Origin: an uncultured bacterium
Lineage (GTDB): Bacteria; Verrucomicrobiota; Kiritimatiellia; RFP12; UBA1067
DNA: 41,593 nucleotides
Assembly (NCBI GenBank): GCA_902799715.1
Contig: CADCBS010000006.1
Span: 1-41,593, forward strand
Direction of reading: 5' to 3'
Within the stretch, counting starts at the first letter, position 1; the number at the start of each line of letters is the position of its first letter. Made by a program: the position numbers and the translations under genes. The notes under the pieces are model-generated. The model was not told the origin of the DNA. It ran no database searches and worked only from the letters and a program-made list of their open reading frames with translations. Shown piece after piece: positions 35,350 through 41,593 of the stretch.

Positions 35350-36912
35350 CTATTTCATCGAAGGAAGGACTATGCCGCGCAGGATGACCTTCTGGCAGAG
35401 CAGGAACACCGCGGCCGTCGGTATCGAGACAAGGACGAATCCCGCCATCACGCACCAGGGCTGGCCCGCGTAGTTTATCGACATCTGGTACAGCCATACG
35501 GCAAGCGTCCACCCGGATTCTTTCTGGCACACGAGGAACGCCCATTCCCACGAATTGTAGGCGGCCACGAACGACGTGAGGGCGTTCACCGCAAGTATCG
35601 GCGTGGTCAGCGGAAGCGTTATCCGGCGGAAGACCGTCCATTCCGATGCGCCGTCGATCGCCGCCGCTTCGTACAGCTCGCGCGGCAGGGCGTCGAAAAA
35701 ACCTTTGAGGATGAATATCGACATCCCCGACGCCACGGTGGGCAGCACGAGCGCGGCCATGGTGTTCAACAGCCCCAGGTCGCGCACGAGCAGGAATCCC
35801 GGCACCGCGGTCACCGCGGCGGGGAACGCCATCGTCGCGAGCAGGAAAAGCAGTATCTTCCGCGTGCCGCGCATGGCGAAGCGCGAAAGCGCGTACGCGG
35901 CGAGCGGGTTCACCGTGAGGTGCGCCAGCACGCTCAGCGCCACGAGCAGGAGCGTGTTGAAGAACGCGCGCCCGCGCACGAATATGTAGTCGGACACGAG
36001 GGCGTAGCCGGAAAACGCCGAGCGGAAGAAGTCGCGCCAGCCGTGCTCGACGAACTGCACAGCCAGCGCCTCGCGCAGCGGGAACCGCCCGCCCCGCCCG
36101 TACGCCGCCGCCCATTCGCCTTCGGGCGTTTTGCCGTGCAGGCGCTCCGGCGGGCCTCCCGCCGGCGTGGGATGCGGCAGCACGGGGCAGATCCAGTCGC
36201 CGCGGCCGTACGCCCGGCGGCGGCAGGCGTCCTTGAACTCGATCCACGTGCGGAACTTGGCGTCGGACGGCGCGCGCCACGACCGCTGGCCCAGCGGAGC
36301 CTGCGATTCGGGGATGAACGAAACGTCGAAGAACGATTTGTAGCGGACCGGCCATTCGGCGTTCATCCGCGCGAGCGCGGCGTCGCGGAGCGCCGCGCCG
36401 GAAAGCGAAGGGTCGTCCTTCAGGGCGAGCGCCGAATATTTGTCCCGCACGAAGCGGGCCACGTCGCGCGGATCGTACGTGCATACGGTGTTCGTGATGT
36501 CGTAGCGCAGGTTGAATTCGCGGAAATCGGCGGCGGCGCTTTTCCAGCGGGCGAAGGTTTCCGGGTCGTCGGCCGGGGCCAGATGGCGGGCGGCGAAGGC
36601 GTCGATCCCGTCGCGGTCGGCCGCGACCGAGGCCCACGTCGTCCAGTGCGCCGGGGCGTCTGGGTATACGTCGCGCGGAAAGCGCTTGAACACGTACGAA
36701 AGCGACCGCATGAAGCGGTCGTTCCTGTCGAAGAGCGCGCGGATCCCGGGCGAATGGCGGTCGTAGTCGTATACGCATGAAAACGACGATGCCACCATTA
36801 CAGCGAATGGCAGCACCATCGTCACGCCGCCGAGCGCCAGCGCCGCGTACACAAGCGCGATGAAGATGCGCGCTTTTGCGGTGCGGCGCTCGCTGGGCAG
36901 TATTGCCGACAA
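35350..36912 (-). CDS. Carbohydrate ABC transporter permease (MalG type) with large insertion
   Basis: 520 residues. Inner-membrane subunit of a sugar importer. TM1 is at about 16-43, then a hydrophilic stretch of roughly 250 residues, then the core of about five membrane helices from about 310. The EAA loop that contacts the ATPase is ELYEAAAIDGASEWTVFRRI with LPL following (about 412-435). MalG-type permeases usually have about 280 residues, so the extra length is the periplasmic insertion between TM1 and TM2. The TTG at 36912 is the probable start, just after AGAAGGA; no ATG gives a complete TM1. No partner permease, ATPase or binding protein is adjacent. The upstream secreted protein lies 25 bases away, so the two are probably co-transcribed. 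Confidence 0.88.
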   Translation of the reverse strand: MSAILPSERRTAKARIFIALVYAALALGGVTMVLPFAVMVASSFSCVYDYDRHSPGIRALFDRNDRFMRSLSYVFKRFPRDVYPDAPAHWTTWASVAADRDGIDAFAARHLAPADDPETFARWKSAAADFREFNLRYDITNTVCTYDPRDVARFVRDKYSALALKDDPSLSGAALRDAALARMNAEWPVRYKSFFDVSFIPESQAPLGQRSWRAPSDAKFRTWIEFKDACRRRAYGRGDWICPVLPHPTPAGGPPERLHGKTPEGEWAAAYGRGGRFPLREALAVQFVEHGWRDFFRSAFSGYALVSDYIFVRGRAFFNTLLLVALSVLAHLTVNPLAAYALSRFAMRGTRKILLFLLATMAFPAAVTAVPGFLLVRDLGLLNTMAALVLPTVASGMSIFILKGFFDALPRELYEAAAIDGASEWTVFRRITLPLTTPILAVNALTSFVAAYNSWEWAFLVCQKESGWTLAVWLYQMSINYAGQPWCVMAGFVLVSIPTAAVFLLCQKVILRGIVLPSMK

Positions 36913-36937
36913 TTCCTTCTACCGGAGGATTCCGGGC

Positions 36938-38785
36938 TCAGTCGTTGTCGTCGTCGCCGTCGTCGTCATCTTCCTCGTCGTCGGCCGCGGCGGCCGCCCC
37001 GGCGTCGAGAGCCTGGAAGGCATACACGAAATTGGCGATTGCCTTGATTTCGCTTGCTGAAGCCTTGATTTCCACATGCTCCGCGCCCGGCTCGACCGTG
37101 CGCCACAGGGTGATGCCGCCGGTCGAGGCCGGAATCTTCTTCAGGATCCCGTCGGCCACCGGGTTGGCCGCGAAATCCTTGCCGCAGTATTTCTTCACGA
37201 AGGGAAGCGCGATTTCGGACGCGGACAGCCTGCCTACGGTCACTACGCCCTTGGCGGAGCGCGGGGCGATCGCGCCGTAGCGCTTGCCCGCAGGGGCGGG
37301 AAGCTTCTCGCCGGAACCGGAAACGACGGTCGTGCCGAAGTTGCCTTCCACGCCGGAAACCACGGTCGCGCCCTTGCCGAAGAGCATGTCGAGAACCTCG
37401 CGGACCGTGTCTGCGTCTTTGAATTCGGGGCACTGCTCTTTGACGGCTGCGATAATCGCGTCGAAGTCGATCTTAAGCGCGGTCGCGCCGTCGGGGAGAG
37501 TCTCTTCCGCCGCCACCGGGCGCTCGGCCACGATGTTCGCGATCTTGGCGAGCGACTTGTTCACGGGGCCGCACAGCGCCGCGACGGCCGAAGGATCGAA
37601 AACGCCGCAGACGCTCTTGAACCATATCCTCTTGGATGGCTTCACGCCGGCGGCGATGGCGAATTCGCCCGTCGCCTCGACTATGCCTGCGACGGAATGG
37701 GTGATGCTGACGAGGTTGAGCAGTTCGGCGCGGAGTTCTTCGTTGCCGATTTCCTTCTTCAGGTCTTCGGTTTCAAGCGCGGCCTTGCACATGTCGGCGA
37801 AAGCGGTCGCGAACGCATTGACGTTTACGCCGTAGGCGCCCAGGACTTTCGGGTTGCAGGACATGGTGTCCGCCACGAACAGCTGCGCCTTGCCGGGAAG
37901 GCGCGCCGCAAGCTCGCGGGCGTCGGGATACGCGGCTGTCGTGAGAGCGAACGATTTTGTGCCCTTGACATAGCGCGTGTCGAAAGCCAGCGCCAGGCCG
38001 CCCTTGTCGCCGGGGGCGAGTTTGAGCGAAATGGAGAACGAATCGGTTTCGGCTACGCGATCGACATAGCAACGCGCCATGCCGGCGTACACGTCCAGCA
38101 TTTTCTGCACATGCGGCTTGAAATCCGGCGGGCAGCCTTTGGACATGTCTTTGGAAAGCCCCTCGACTGCTTTGTCGACGGCCTTTGCCATGATGCCTGC
38201 GAACGCCTTGCACGCGGGGCGGGCGAACCGGAACGACGCGAGTTCGCCGGGACGCTTCGCGGCGAGAGACTTGGCTATTCCGCGGTTTTTCTTCGCCAGG
38301 TCCAGAATCGCCTTGTCCTGGCCGTCGGCCATGCTCTTGGCGATAAGGACATAGCGCCCGGCGGACGGGAACTCCACGAGTTCCGTCGCGACGGTTTCGT
38401 CTTTTTCGAGCAGTGCGGGCATCTTTTCGCAGGGCAGCGCCGCAGCGATGGAGAGCAGCTTCTCGAAATCTTTTCCTTTGGGCGGCTTTTCGCCGTCAAG
38501 ATCCATTTCCGCGACCGCCTTGGAGAATTCCGGTTCCGATGCGTAGACGACGAGCATGCCTGGAGCGTCCGCGCGCAGTTCGGGGATCGCCTGCTGCGCC
38601 GTGGACTGCAGCTGGCCCGCCGCCATGGCGCCGAGCGCGGGCTGCTCGATCATCTTGGCTATTTCGTTCGCCGCCGCGGAGAGGTCGTTCAGCGACGCCA
38701 CGCGCACCGACAGCAGTTGTTTCGGAGTTCCGGCGAACAGCGCGGCGGAAACCGCGATTGCCGAGAAAAACGCGAGTTTTTTCAT
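36938..38785 (-). CDS. Large secreted protein of unknown function with acidic tail
   Basis: 615 residues from the ATG at 38785, which has AAAGGA 8 bases upstream; an ATG two codons earlier (38791) has only a 2-base spacing. A signal peptide (MKKLAFFSAIAVSAALFAG) leads into an Ala/Lys/Glu-rich, mixed alpha/beta protein with stretches such as FEKLLSIAAALPCEKMPALL and MLFGKGATVVSGVEGNFG. It ends in an acidic tail of Asp and Glu with few other residues (last 16 or so). Several Cys suggest disulfides. I do not recognise the family. It has a strong promoter of its own at 38832-38860 and sits directly before a sugar permease gene, but nothing in it resembles a solute-binding protein. Confidence 0.75.
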   Translation of the reverse strand: MKKLAFFSAIAVSAALFAGTPKQLLSVRVASLNDLSAAANEIAKMIEQPALGAMAAGQLQSTAQQAIPELRADAPGMLVVYASEPEFSKAVAEMDLDGEKPPKGKDFEKLLSIAAALPCEKMPALLEKDETVATELVEFPSAGRYVLIAKSMADGQDKAILDLAKKNRGIAKSLAAKRPGELASFRFARPACKAFAGIMAKAVDKAVEGLSKDMSKGCPPDFKPHVQKMLDVYAGMARCYVDRVAETDSFSISLKLAPGDKGGLALAFDTRYVKGTKSFALTTAAYPDARELAARLPGKAQLFVADTMSCNPKVLGAYGVNVNAFATAFADMCKAALETEDLKKEIGNEELRAELLNLVSITHSVAGIVEATGEFAIAAGVKPSKRIWFKSVCGVFDPSAVAALCGPVNKSLAKIANIVAERPVAAEETLPDGATALKIDFDAIIAAVKEQCPEFKDADTVREVLDMLFGKGATVVSGVEGNFGTTVVSGSGEKLPAPAGKRYGAIAPRSAKGVVTVGRLSASEIALPFVKKYCGKDFAANPVADGILKKIPASTGGITLWRTVEPGAEHVEIKASASEIKAIANFVYAFQALDAGAAAAADDEEDDDDGDDDND

Positions 38786-38831
38786 TTTCATGGTCCTTTC
38801 GGTTTGTCTTGTCTAAACCTGAACTGTGTTG

Positions 38832-38860
38832 ATTATACTAAACGGCCGTTGCCGTTGCAA
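38832..38860 (-). promoter_or_regulatory. Sigma-70 promoter of the acidic-tail secreted protein
   Basis: On the minus strand TTGCAA (38860-38855), 17 bases and TATAAT (38837-38832). It lies in the 91-base gap after the aldose epimerase gene and 46 bases before the next ATG. Confidence 0.8.
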
Positions 38861-38876
38861 CCGGAAAAACGTCGGC

Positions 38877-40061
38877 TCAGCGCGCCTTGAAGCGGTATTC
38901 CGTGGTCGAGCGGAACTTCTGGCCGGGGCGCAGGACTGTCGACGGGAAGTCGGGCCTGTTCGGCGAGTCGGGGTAGTGCTGCGTCTCCAGCGCCACGCCG
39001 GCGAACTTGCAGAGCGGCTTGCCGGGCGTCTTGGACGGCAGGCTCTCCGACATGTTCTGCGCGCCGTACATCTGCATGCACGGCTCGGTCGTCCATATCT
39101 CCAGCACGCGGCCGGACTTTGGATCGTACATTTCGGCGGCCTGCTTCATCCTGCCGTTTCCGCCGCGCAGCACGAAGTTGTGGTCGTACCAGTTGTCCAT
39201 CGCCGCCAGCTCCTTCTGCGAGGCCATCCACTTGGCCGCGGCGCCGATCTCGCGCGATTCGGTGAAGTCGAACCCCGTGCCCTTCACCGGCGCGTCCTTC
39301 GTCGGGATCAGGCCGGCGTCCGTCTGCGTGTAGCGGTCTGCGAAGATCTTGAGCCGCTGGCCCAGGACGTCCCCGGACGCCTCGCCCGCCAGGTTCCAGT
39401 AGGAGTGGTGGGTGGGGTTCAGGACCGTGGGCTTGTCGGTGGCGGCCTCGTAGTCCACGCGCCACACGTTGTCCGGGAACACGGTGTACACGACCTTGAT
39501 TTCGACGGTTCCGGGGAAGCCGGATTCGCCGTCCTTGGACACGTAGGAAAGCTCCAGCCCGGCGGTTCCGGCCGCGTCGTCCCTGAACGGCTTCGCCTTC
39601 CAGACGTGCGCGTCCCATCCCCGCGGGCCGCTGTGCAGGTTGCAGTGGCGCGGGGCGGGCTTCGTCTCGTTCAGCGGCAGCTGGTACGTCTTGCCGTCGA
39701 GCGTGAACTTGCCGTCGCGGATGCGGTTGCCGTAGCGCCCGATCAGCGTGCCCATCGAAAAGCCCAGTTCTTCGTATTCCTTCACGCTGTTCCATCCCAA
39801 GGTGACGTCGGCGAGCTTTCCGTGGCGGTCGGGCGCCAGGCACTTCAGCAGGCGGCCGCCGAAATCGGTCGCCACGAGTATCAGCCCGCCGCGGCCTGTT
39901 ATGACGTACTTGGTGGCCTTTTCGCCGTATTTCGTGACTCCGAACGGCTCGGCGGCGACCGAAAGCGGCGCGTTGGCGCATCCGGTGGACAGCGGCTTGC
40001 AGCAGCAGCCGGCCGCGAGGGCGGCTGCGGCGATCATTCCTGTTTTCGCGAATATGTTCAT
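38877..40061 (-). CDS. galM: Lipoprotein aldose 1-epimerase (galactose mutarotase)
   Basis: 394 residues. It interconverts alpha and beta anomers of aldohexoses such as galactose and glucose. The N-terminus MNIFAKTGMIAAAALAAGCC carries a lipobox (LAAGC), so the enzyme is probably anchored outside the inner membrane. Family marks: GGRLLKC, IGRYGNRIRDGKF, the catalytic His in LHSGPRGWDAHVW, NPTHHSYWNLAG with the second His, DHNFVL, and the catalytic Glu region FAGVALETQHYPDSPN. GGAGGAG 9 bases before the ATG supports the start. It follows the FucU-like gene by 40 bases and is probably in its operon. Length equals GalM (about 340) plus the leader. Confidence 0.93.
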   Translation of the reverse strand: MNIFAKTGMIAAAALAAGCCCKPLSTGCANAPLSVAAEPFGVTKYGEKATKYVITGRGGLILVATDFGGRLLKCLAPDRHGKLADVTLGWNSVKEYEELGFSMGTLIGRYGNRIRDGKFTLDGKTYQLPLNETKPAPRHCNLHSGPRGWDAHVWKAKPFRDDAAGTAGLELSYVSKDGESGFPGTVEIKVVYTVFPDNVWRVDYEAATDKPTVLNPTHHSYWNLAGEASGDVLGQRLKIFADRYTQTDAGLIPTKDAPVKGTGFDFTESREIGAAAKWMASQKELAAMDNWYDHNFVLRGGNGRMKQAAEMYDPKSGRVLEIWTTEPCMQMYGAQNMSESLPSKTPGKPLCKFAGVALETQHYPDSPNRPDFPSTVLRPGQKFRSTTEYRFKAR

Positions 40062-40101
40062 TATCGTGTCTCCTCCGGGCCGGCGGCCCGCTGCGGTGGC
40101 G

Positions 40102-40644
40102 TCATGAAACGGGCGTGACGCCTTTTTTCAGTATTACATTGCCGTATTTGGCGGTCTCGCCGGTTATCACCACGGCGTAGGCCTTCTTGGCGCGCTCGTA
40201 GAAGGCGTAGCGCTCCTCGCGCTCGATCTTGCCCGTGTAGCCCAGGGCCTTGCGGTACTTGGCCTCCACCGCGGGGTCCAGGCTGTCGCCGGGCACGGCC
40301 GCCATCATCACCACCGGCGTTGCGTACGAGTCCAGCTCGAACAGCGGGGCGATGCCGGCCAGTATCTTGTCGGCGCCTATGCCGTCGGCGCGCAGTGTGC
40401 GCGCGTTGAACGTGTGTCCCGGGAAATGCGCGTCCGAGACCACTATTTCGTCGCCGTGGCCCATTTCGGCCAGGGTTTTCAGCAGATCCGGCGAAATCGC
40501 CGGGGATATGCCCTTGAGCATGCCGCCACCTTCCTTTCGTGCAGCCGCGGCGGCAGGCGCGTCTGCGGCGGCCCCGAACGGTGCGGCGGCCGTCGCGGCC
40601 GCTGCCGCCGACGTGGCTATGAATTGTCGTCTTGTGAAATCCAT
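40102..40644 (-). CDS. Tat-exported RbsD/FucU-type mutarotase
   Basis: 180 residues from ATG 40644. The first 29 are a twin-arginine signal ([29 protein letters not shown]). From residue 42 it is a complete FucU/RbsD protein: [37 protein letters not shown] with the catalytic His, and a C-terminal [20 protein letters not shown] followed by YGNVILKKG. Members convert anomers of fucose or ribose (established). The ordinary family starts at MLKGISP and is cytosolic; here an ATG at 40521 with a strong ribosome binding site gives exactly that 139-residue form. Two products, exported and cytosolic, are therefore possible. It is first in an operon with galM, from the promoter at 40694-40722. Confidence 0.85.
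   Translation of the reverse strand: MDFTRRQFIATSAAAAATAAAPFGAAADAPAAAAARKEGGGMLKGISPAISPDLLKTLAEMGHGDEIVVSDAHFPGHTFNARTLRADGIGADKILAGIAPLFELDSYATPVVMMAAVPGDSLDPAVEAKYRKALGYTGKIEREERYAFYERAKKAYAVVITGETAKYGNVILKKGVTPVS
40521..40537 (-). promoter_or_regulatory. Internal ribosome binding site in the FucU-like gene
   Basis: AAAGGAAGG (40537-40529) lies 7 bases before an in-frame ATG at 40521, inside the linker between the Tat signal and the FucU domain. It is much better than the GGCAGG before the outer ATG at 40644. Confidence 0.6.
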
Positions 40645-40693
40645 TGTGTTGAACCTGCCGTCGCAAAACGGCTCCGCCATGGCGGATGCGCAC

Positions 40694-40722
40694 ATTCTAC
40701 CAAACTTCCGCCGCCGCTTCAA
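40694..40722 (-). promoter_or_regulatory. Promoter of the FucU-like/galM operon
   Basis: On the minus strand TTGAAG (40722-40717), 17 bases and TAGAAT (40699-40694), with TG two bases before the -10. It lies 50 bases before the ATG at 40644. Confidence 0.65.
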
Positions 40723-40768
40723 CAGCGCAGCGCGCGAAACGCCCCGGGCGCGGGAACGGCCGGGGCTG

Positions 40769-40777
40769 TGGTATACT
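40769..40777 (+). promoter_or_regulatory. Extended -10 promoter of the right-edge gene
   Basis: TATACT at 40772-40777 preceded by TGG at 40769-40771, without a visible -35. It lies 33 bases before the ATG at 40810. Confidence 0.5.
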
Positions 40778-40809
40778 TTCCCGGACCTCCCGCGAAAGGA
40801 ACGAAACCC

Positions 40810-41593
40810 ATGCCATGCCGCAAAACCTTCCGGCGCGCGATGCGACTTGCAACCGCCGCCGCCGCTCTCGCCGCCGCCGCCGCGCCCGCGGCTGAGAATC
40901 CAGTCCTCCAGTTCCGCCTCGAAAGCGGCCACACGTCGAGCGACGCCGCCTGGGCCGCCACGTTCGAGATGCTGCGCCAGGTCCCCGGCCTTTGCGACGA
41001 GATATGGTTCGGGACCGGCTTCGGGATGCCAACGCCCGAAAAGCACCGCAAGAACGCGGAACGCATCCGCCGCGCCGCGGAGGACGTCCGCGCGCTCGGC
41101 TGGTCGTTCGCCCTGCAGATCCAGGCCACCATAGGCCACGGCGGCCCGTTCGCGGAAGGGCAGGACTACTCGGGCCGGAACTGGACCGGATGGACCGGCT
41201 CGACCGGCGTGGAGGACAAATGCTGCAACTGCCCGCGCGACCCGCGCTTCCTGGCCTACATGCGCGAGATGGCGCGCACGTACGCCGCGCTCCGCCCCGC
41301 GTCGGTGTGGATCGACGACGACCTGCGCATCGACAACCACCTGCCCGCGACGCGCGGCTCGCTCGACGGCTGCTGGTGCGACAGGTGCATCGCCGCCTTC
41401 AACGCGGAGTCCGGCGGCCGCTGGACGCGCAAGACTCTCGACGCCGCGGCGCGCAGGAATCCTAGACTCCGCGTCGCCTACGAGGAGTTCTCGATCCGCT
41501 CCGTCGCCGCCGTGGCCCGCGCGATCGGCGAGGAGTTCCACGCCGTCTCGCCGGAGACCCGCCTCGCCCTGCAGCACGGCGCGAAGGCCTCCC
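40810..41593 (+). CDS. Secreted TIM-barrel-like protein, truncated by the window end
   Basis: 261 residues are visible and the frame is open at the edge. A signal peptide ([29 protein letters not shown]) precedes a domain that looks like the N-terminal half of a (beta/alpha)8 glycoside hydrolase: [30 protein letters not shown], and [14 protein letters not shown] after the fourth strand, where catalytic acids often sit. A Cys-rich segment (CWCDRC with CCNC earlier) may bind metal. AAAGGA at 40795-40800, 9 bases before the ATG, supports the start. It is divergent from the mutarotase operon. A glycosidase acting on exported sugar is a reasonable guess, not a firm call. Confidence 0.65.
   Translation, partial: MPCRKTFRRAMRLATAAAALAAAAAPAAENPVLQFRLESGHTSSDAAWAATFEMLRQVPGLCDEIWFGTGFGMPTPEKHRKNAERIRRAAEDVRALGWSFALQIQATIGHGGPFAEGQDYSGRNWTGWTGSTGVEDKCCNCPRDPRFLAYMREMARTYAALRPASVWIDDDLRIDNHLPATRGSLDGCWCDRCIAAFNAESGGRWTRKTLDAAARRNPRLRVAYEEFSIRSVAAVARAIGEEFHAVSPETRLALQHGAKAS

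Noticed and set aside
32314..36780. 1,488-codon plus-strand frame across topA and the permease
   Set aside because: Same codon-bias artefact; the opposite strand encodes clear TopA and ABC permease sequences.
40062..40101. Attenuator between the FucU-like gene and galM
   Set aside because: A GC-rich palindrome (GGGCCGGCGGCCC) is present in the 40-base gap but there is no T-run and no alternative pairing that I can support.
40645..41577. Upstream extension of the FucU-like frame through the divergent promoter region
   Set aside because: It would run across the promoters of both genes and antisense to the right-edge gene; the Tat signal marks the true outer start at 40644.
1..41593. CRISPR array, tRNA or rRNA genes, insertion sequences, prophage
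   Set aside because: No regularly spaced direct repeats, no cloverleaf-like sequence in the short intergenic gaps, and no transposase or phage structural genes. The Xer protein sits by topA like a housekeeping gene, not an integrase.

Overview
The window is a GC-rich bacterial chromosome segment carrying 22 complete or nearly complete genes and one gene cut by the right edge. Housekeeping genes (recA, topA, thrC, hisC, ackA, a TrmH-family methyltransferase, a pseudouridine synthase, a Xer recombinase) are mixed with exported proteins: a signal-peptide GH2 beta-galactosidase, a roughly 4,190-residue calcium-repeat/LamG surface protein, lipoproteins and a Tat-exported mutarotase. The mix of a saccharolytic exported proteome, giant TSP3-type proteins and almost no TTA, CTA or TCA codons suggests a member of the PVC superphylum, perhaps a gut Kiritimatiellota-like bacterium. 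That placement is inference from style, not from a marker-gene tree. I see no rRNA, tRNA, CRISPR, insertion sequence or prophage, and no gene-free stretch longer than 300 bases.

Layout. 1-216: AT-rich island with a long inverted repeat, then a promoter. 217-1943 (+): UDP-glucuronate decarboxylase-like epimerase overlapping a TrmH/SpoU rRNA/tRNA methyltransferase. 1948-5802 (-): secreted GH2 beta-galactosidase with a C-terminal discoidin-like domain. 5972-19161 (+): small secreted helical protein followed by the giant surface protein. 19253-20464 (+): acetate kinase. 20550-22616 (+): two-domain secreted protein with an alien low-GC patch. 22694-25430 (-): recA, a divergent ThyX-like protein and a pseudouridine synthase, the last two overlapping by ATGA. 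25517-30624 (-): two paralogous lipoproteins, hisC, a phenylacetate-CoA ligase, a double-ACT protein and thrC, apparently one operon with ATGA overlaps at its head. 30915-31565 (+): strongly promoted low-complexity secreted protein. 31596-35199 (-): topA followed by xer. 35350-38785 (-): a secreted protein of unknown function and an ABC sugar permease with a large insertion. 38877-40644 (-): an exported RbsD/FucU-type mutarotase and a lipoprotein aldose 1-epimerase. 40810 to the end (+): start of a secreted TIM-barrel-like protein.

How it fits together. The exported beta-galactosidase, the two exported mutarotases, the ABC permease and the partial right-edge protein point to breakdown and anomer handling of sugars outside the cytoplasm. 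Acetate kinase fits a fermentative life. The hisC-paaK-ACT-thrC cluster concerns amino acids and possibly arylacetates. Promoters in the window follow a sigma-70 pattern, often with an extended -10 (TGn before the -10 hexamer).

The best candidates for something new are: the alien low-GC patch inside a tandem-domain surface protein; the Tat-leader FucU with a strong internal ribosome binding site that would restore the canonical cytosolic protein; the triplicated non-zinc C-terminal module of TopA; the xer gene that lacks a normal start codon for its N-terminal helix; and the coupled pair of GWYLF lipoproteins.
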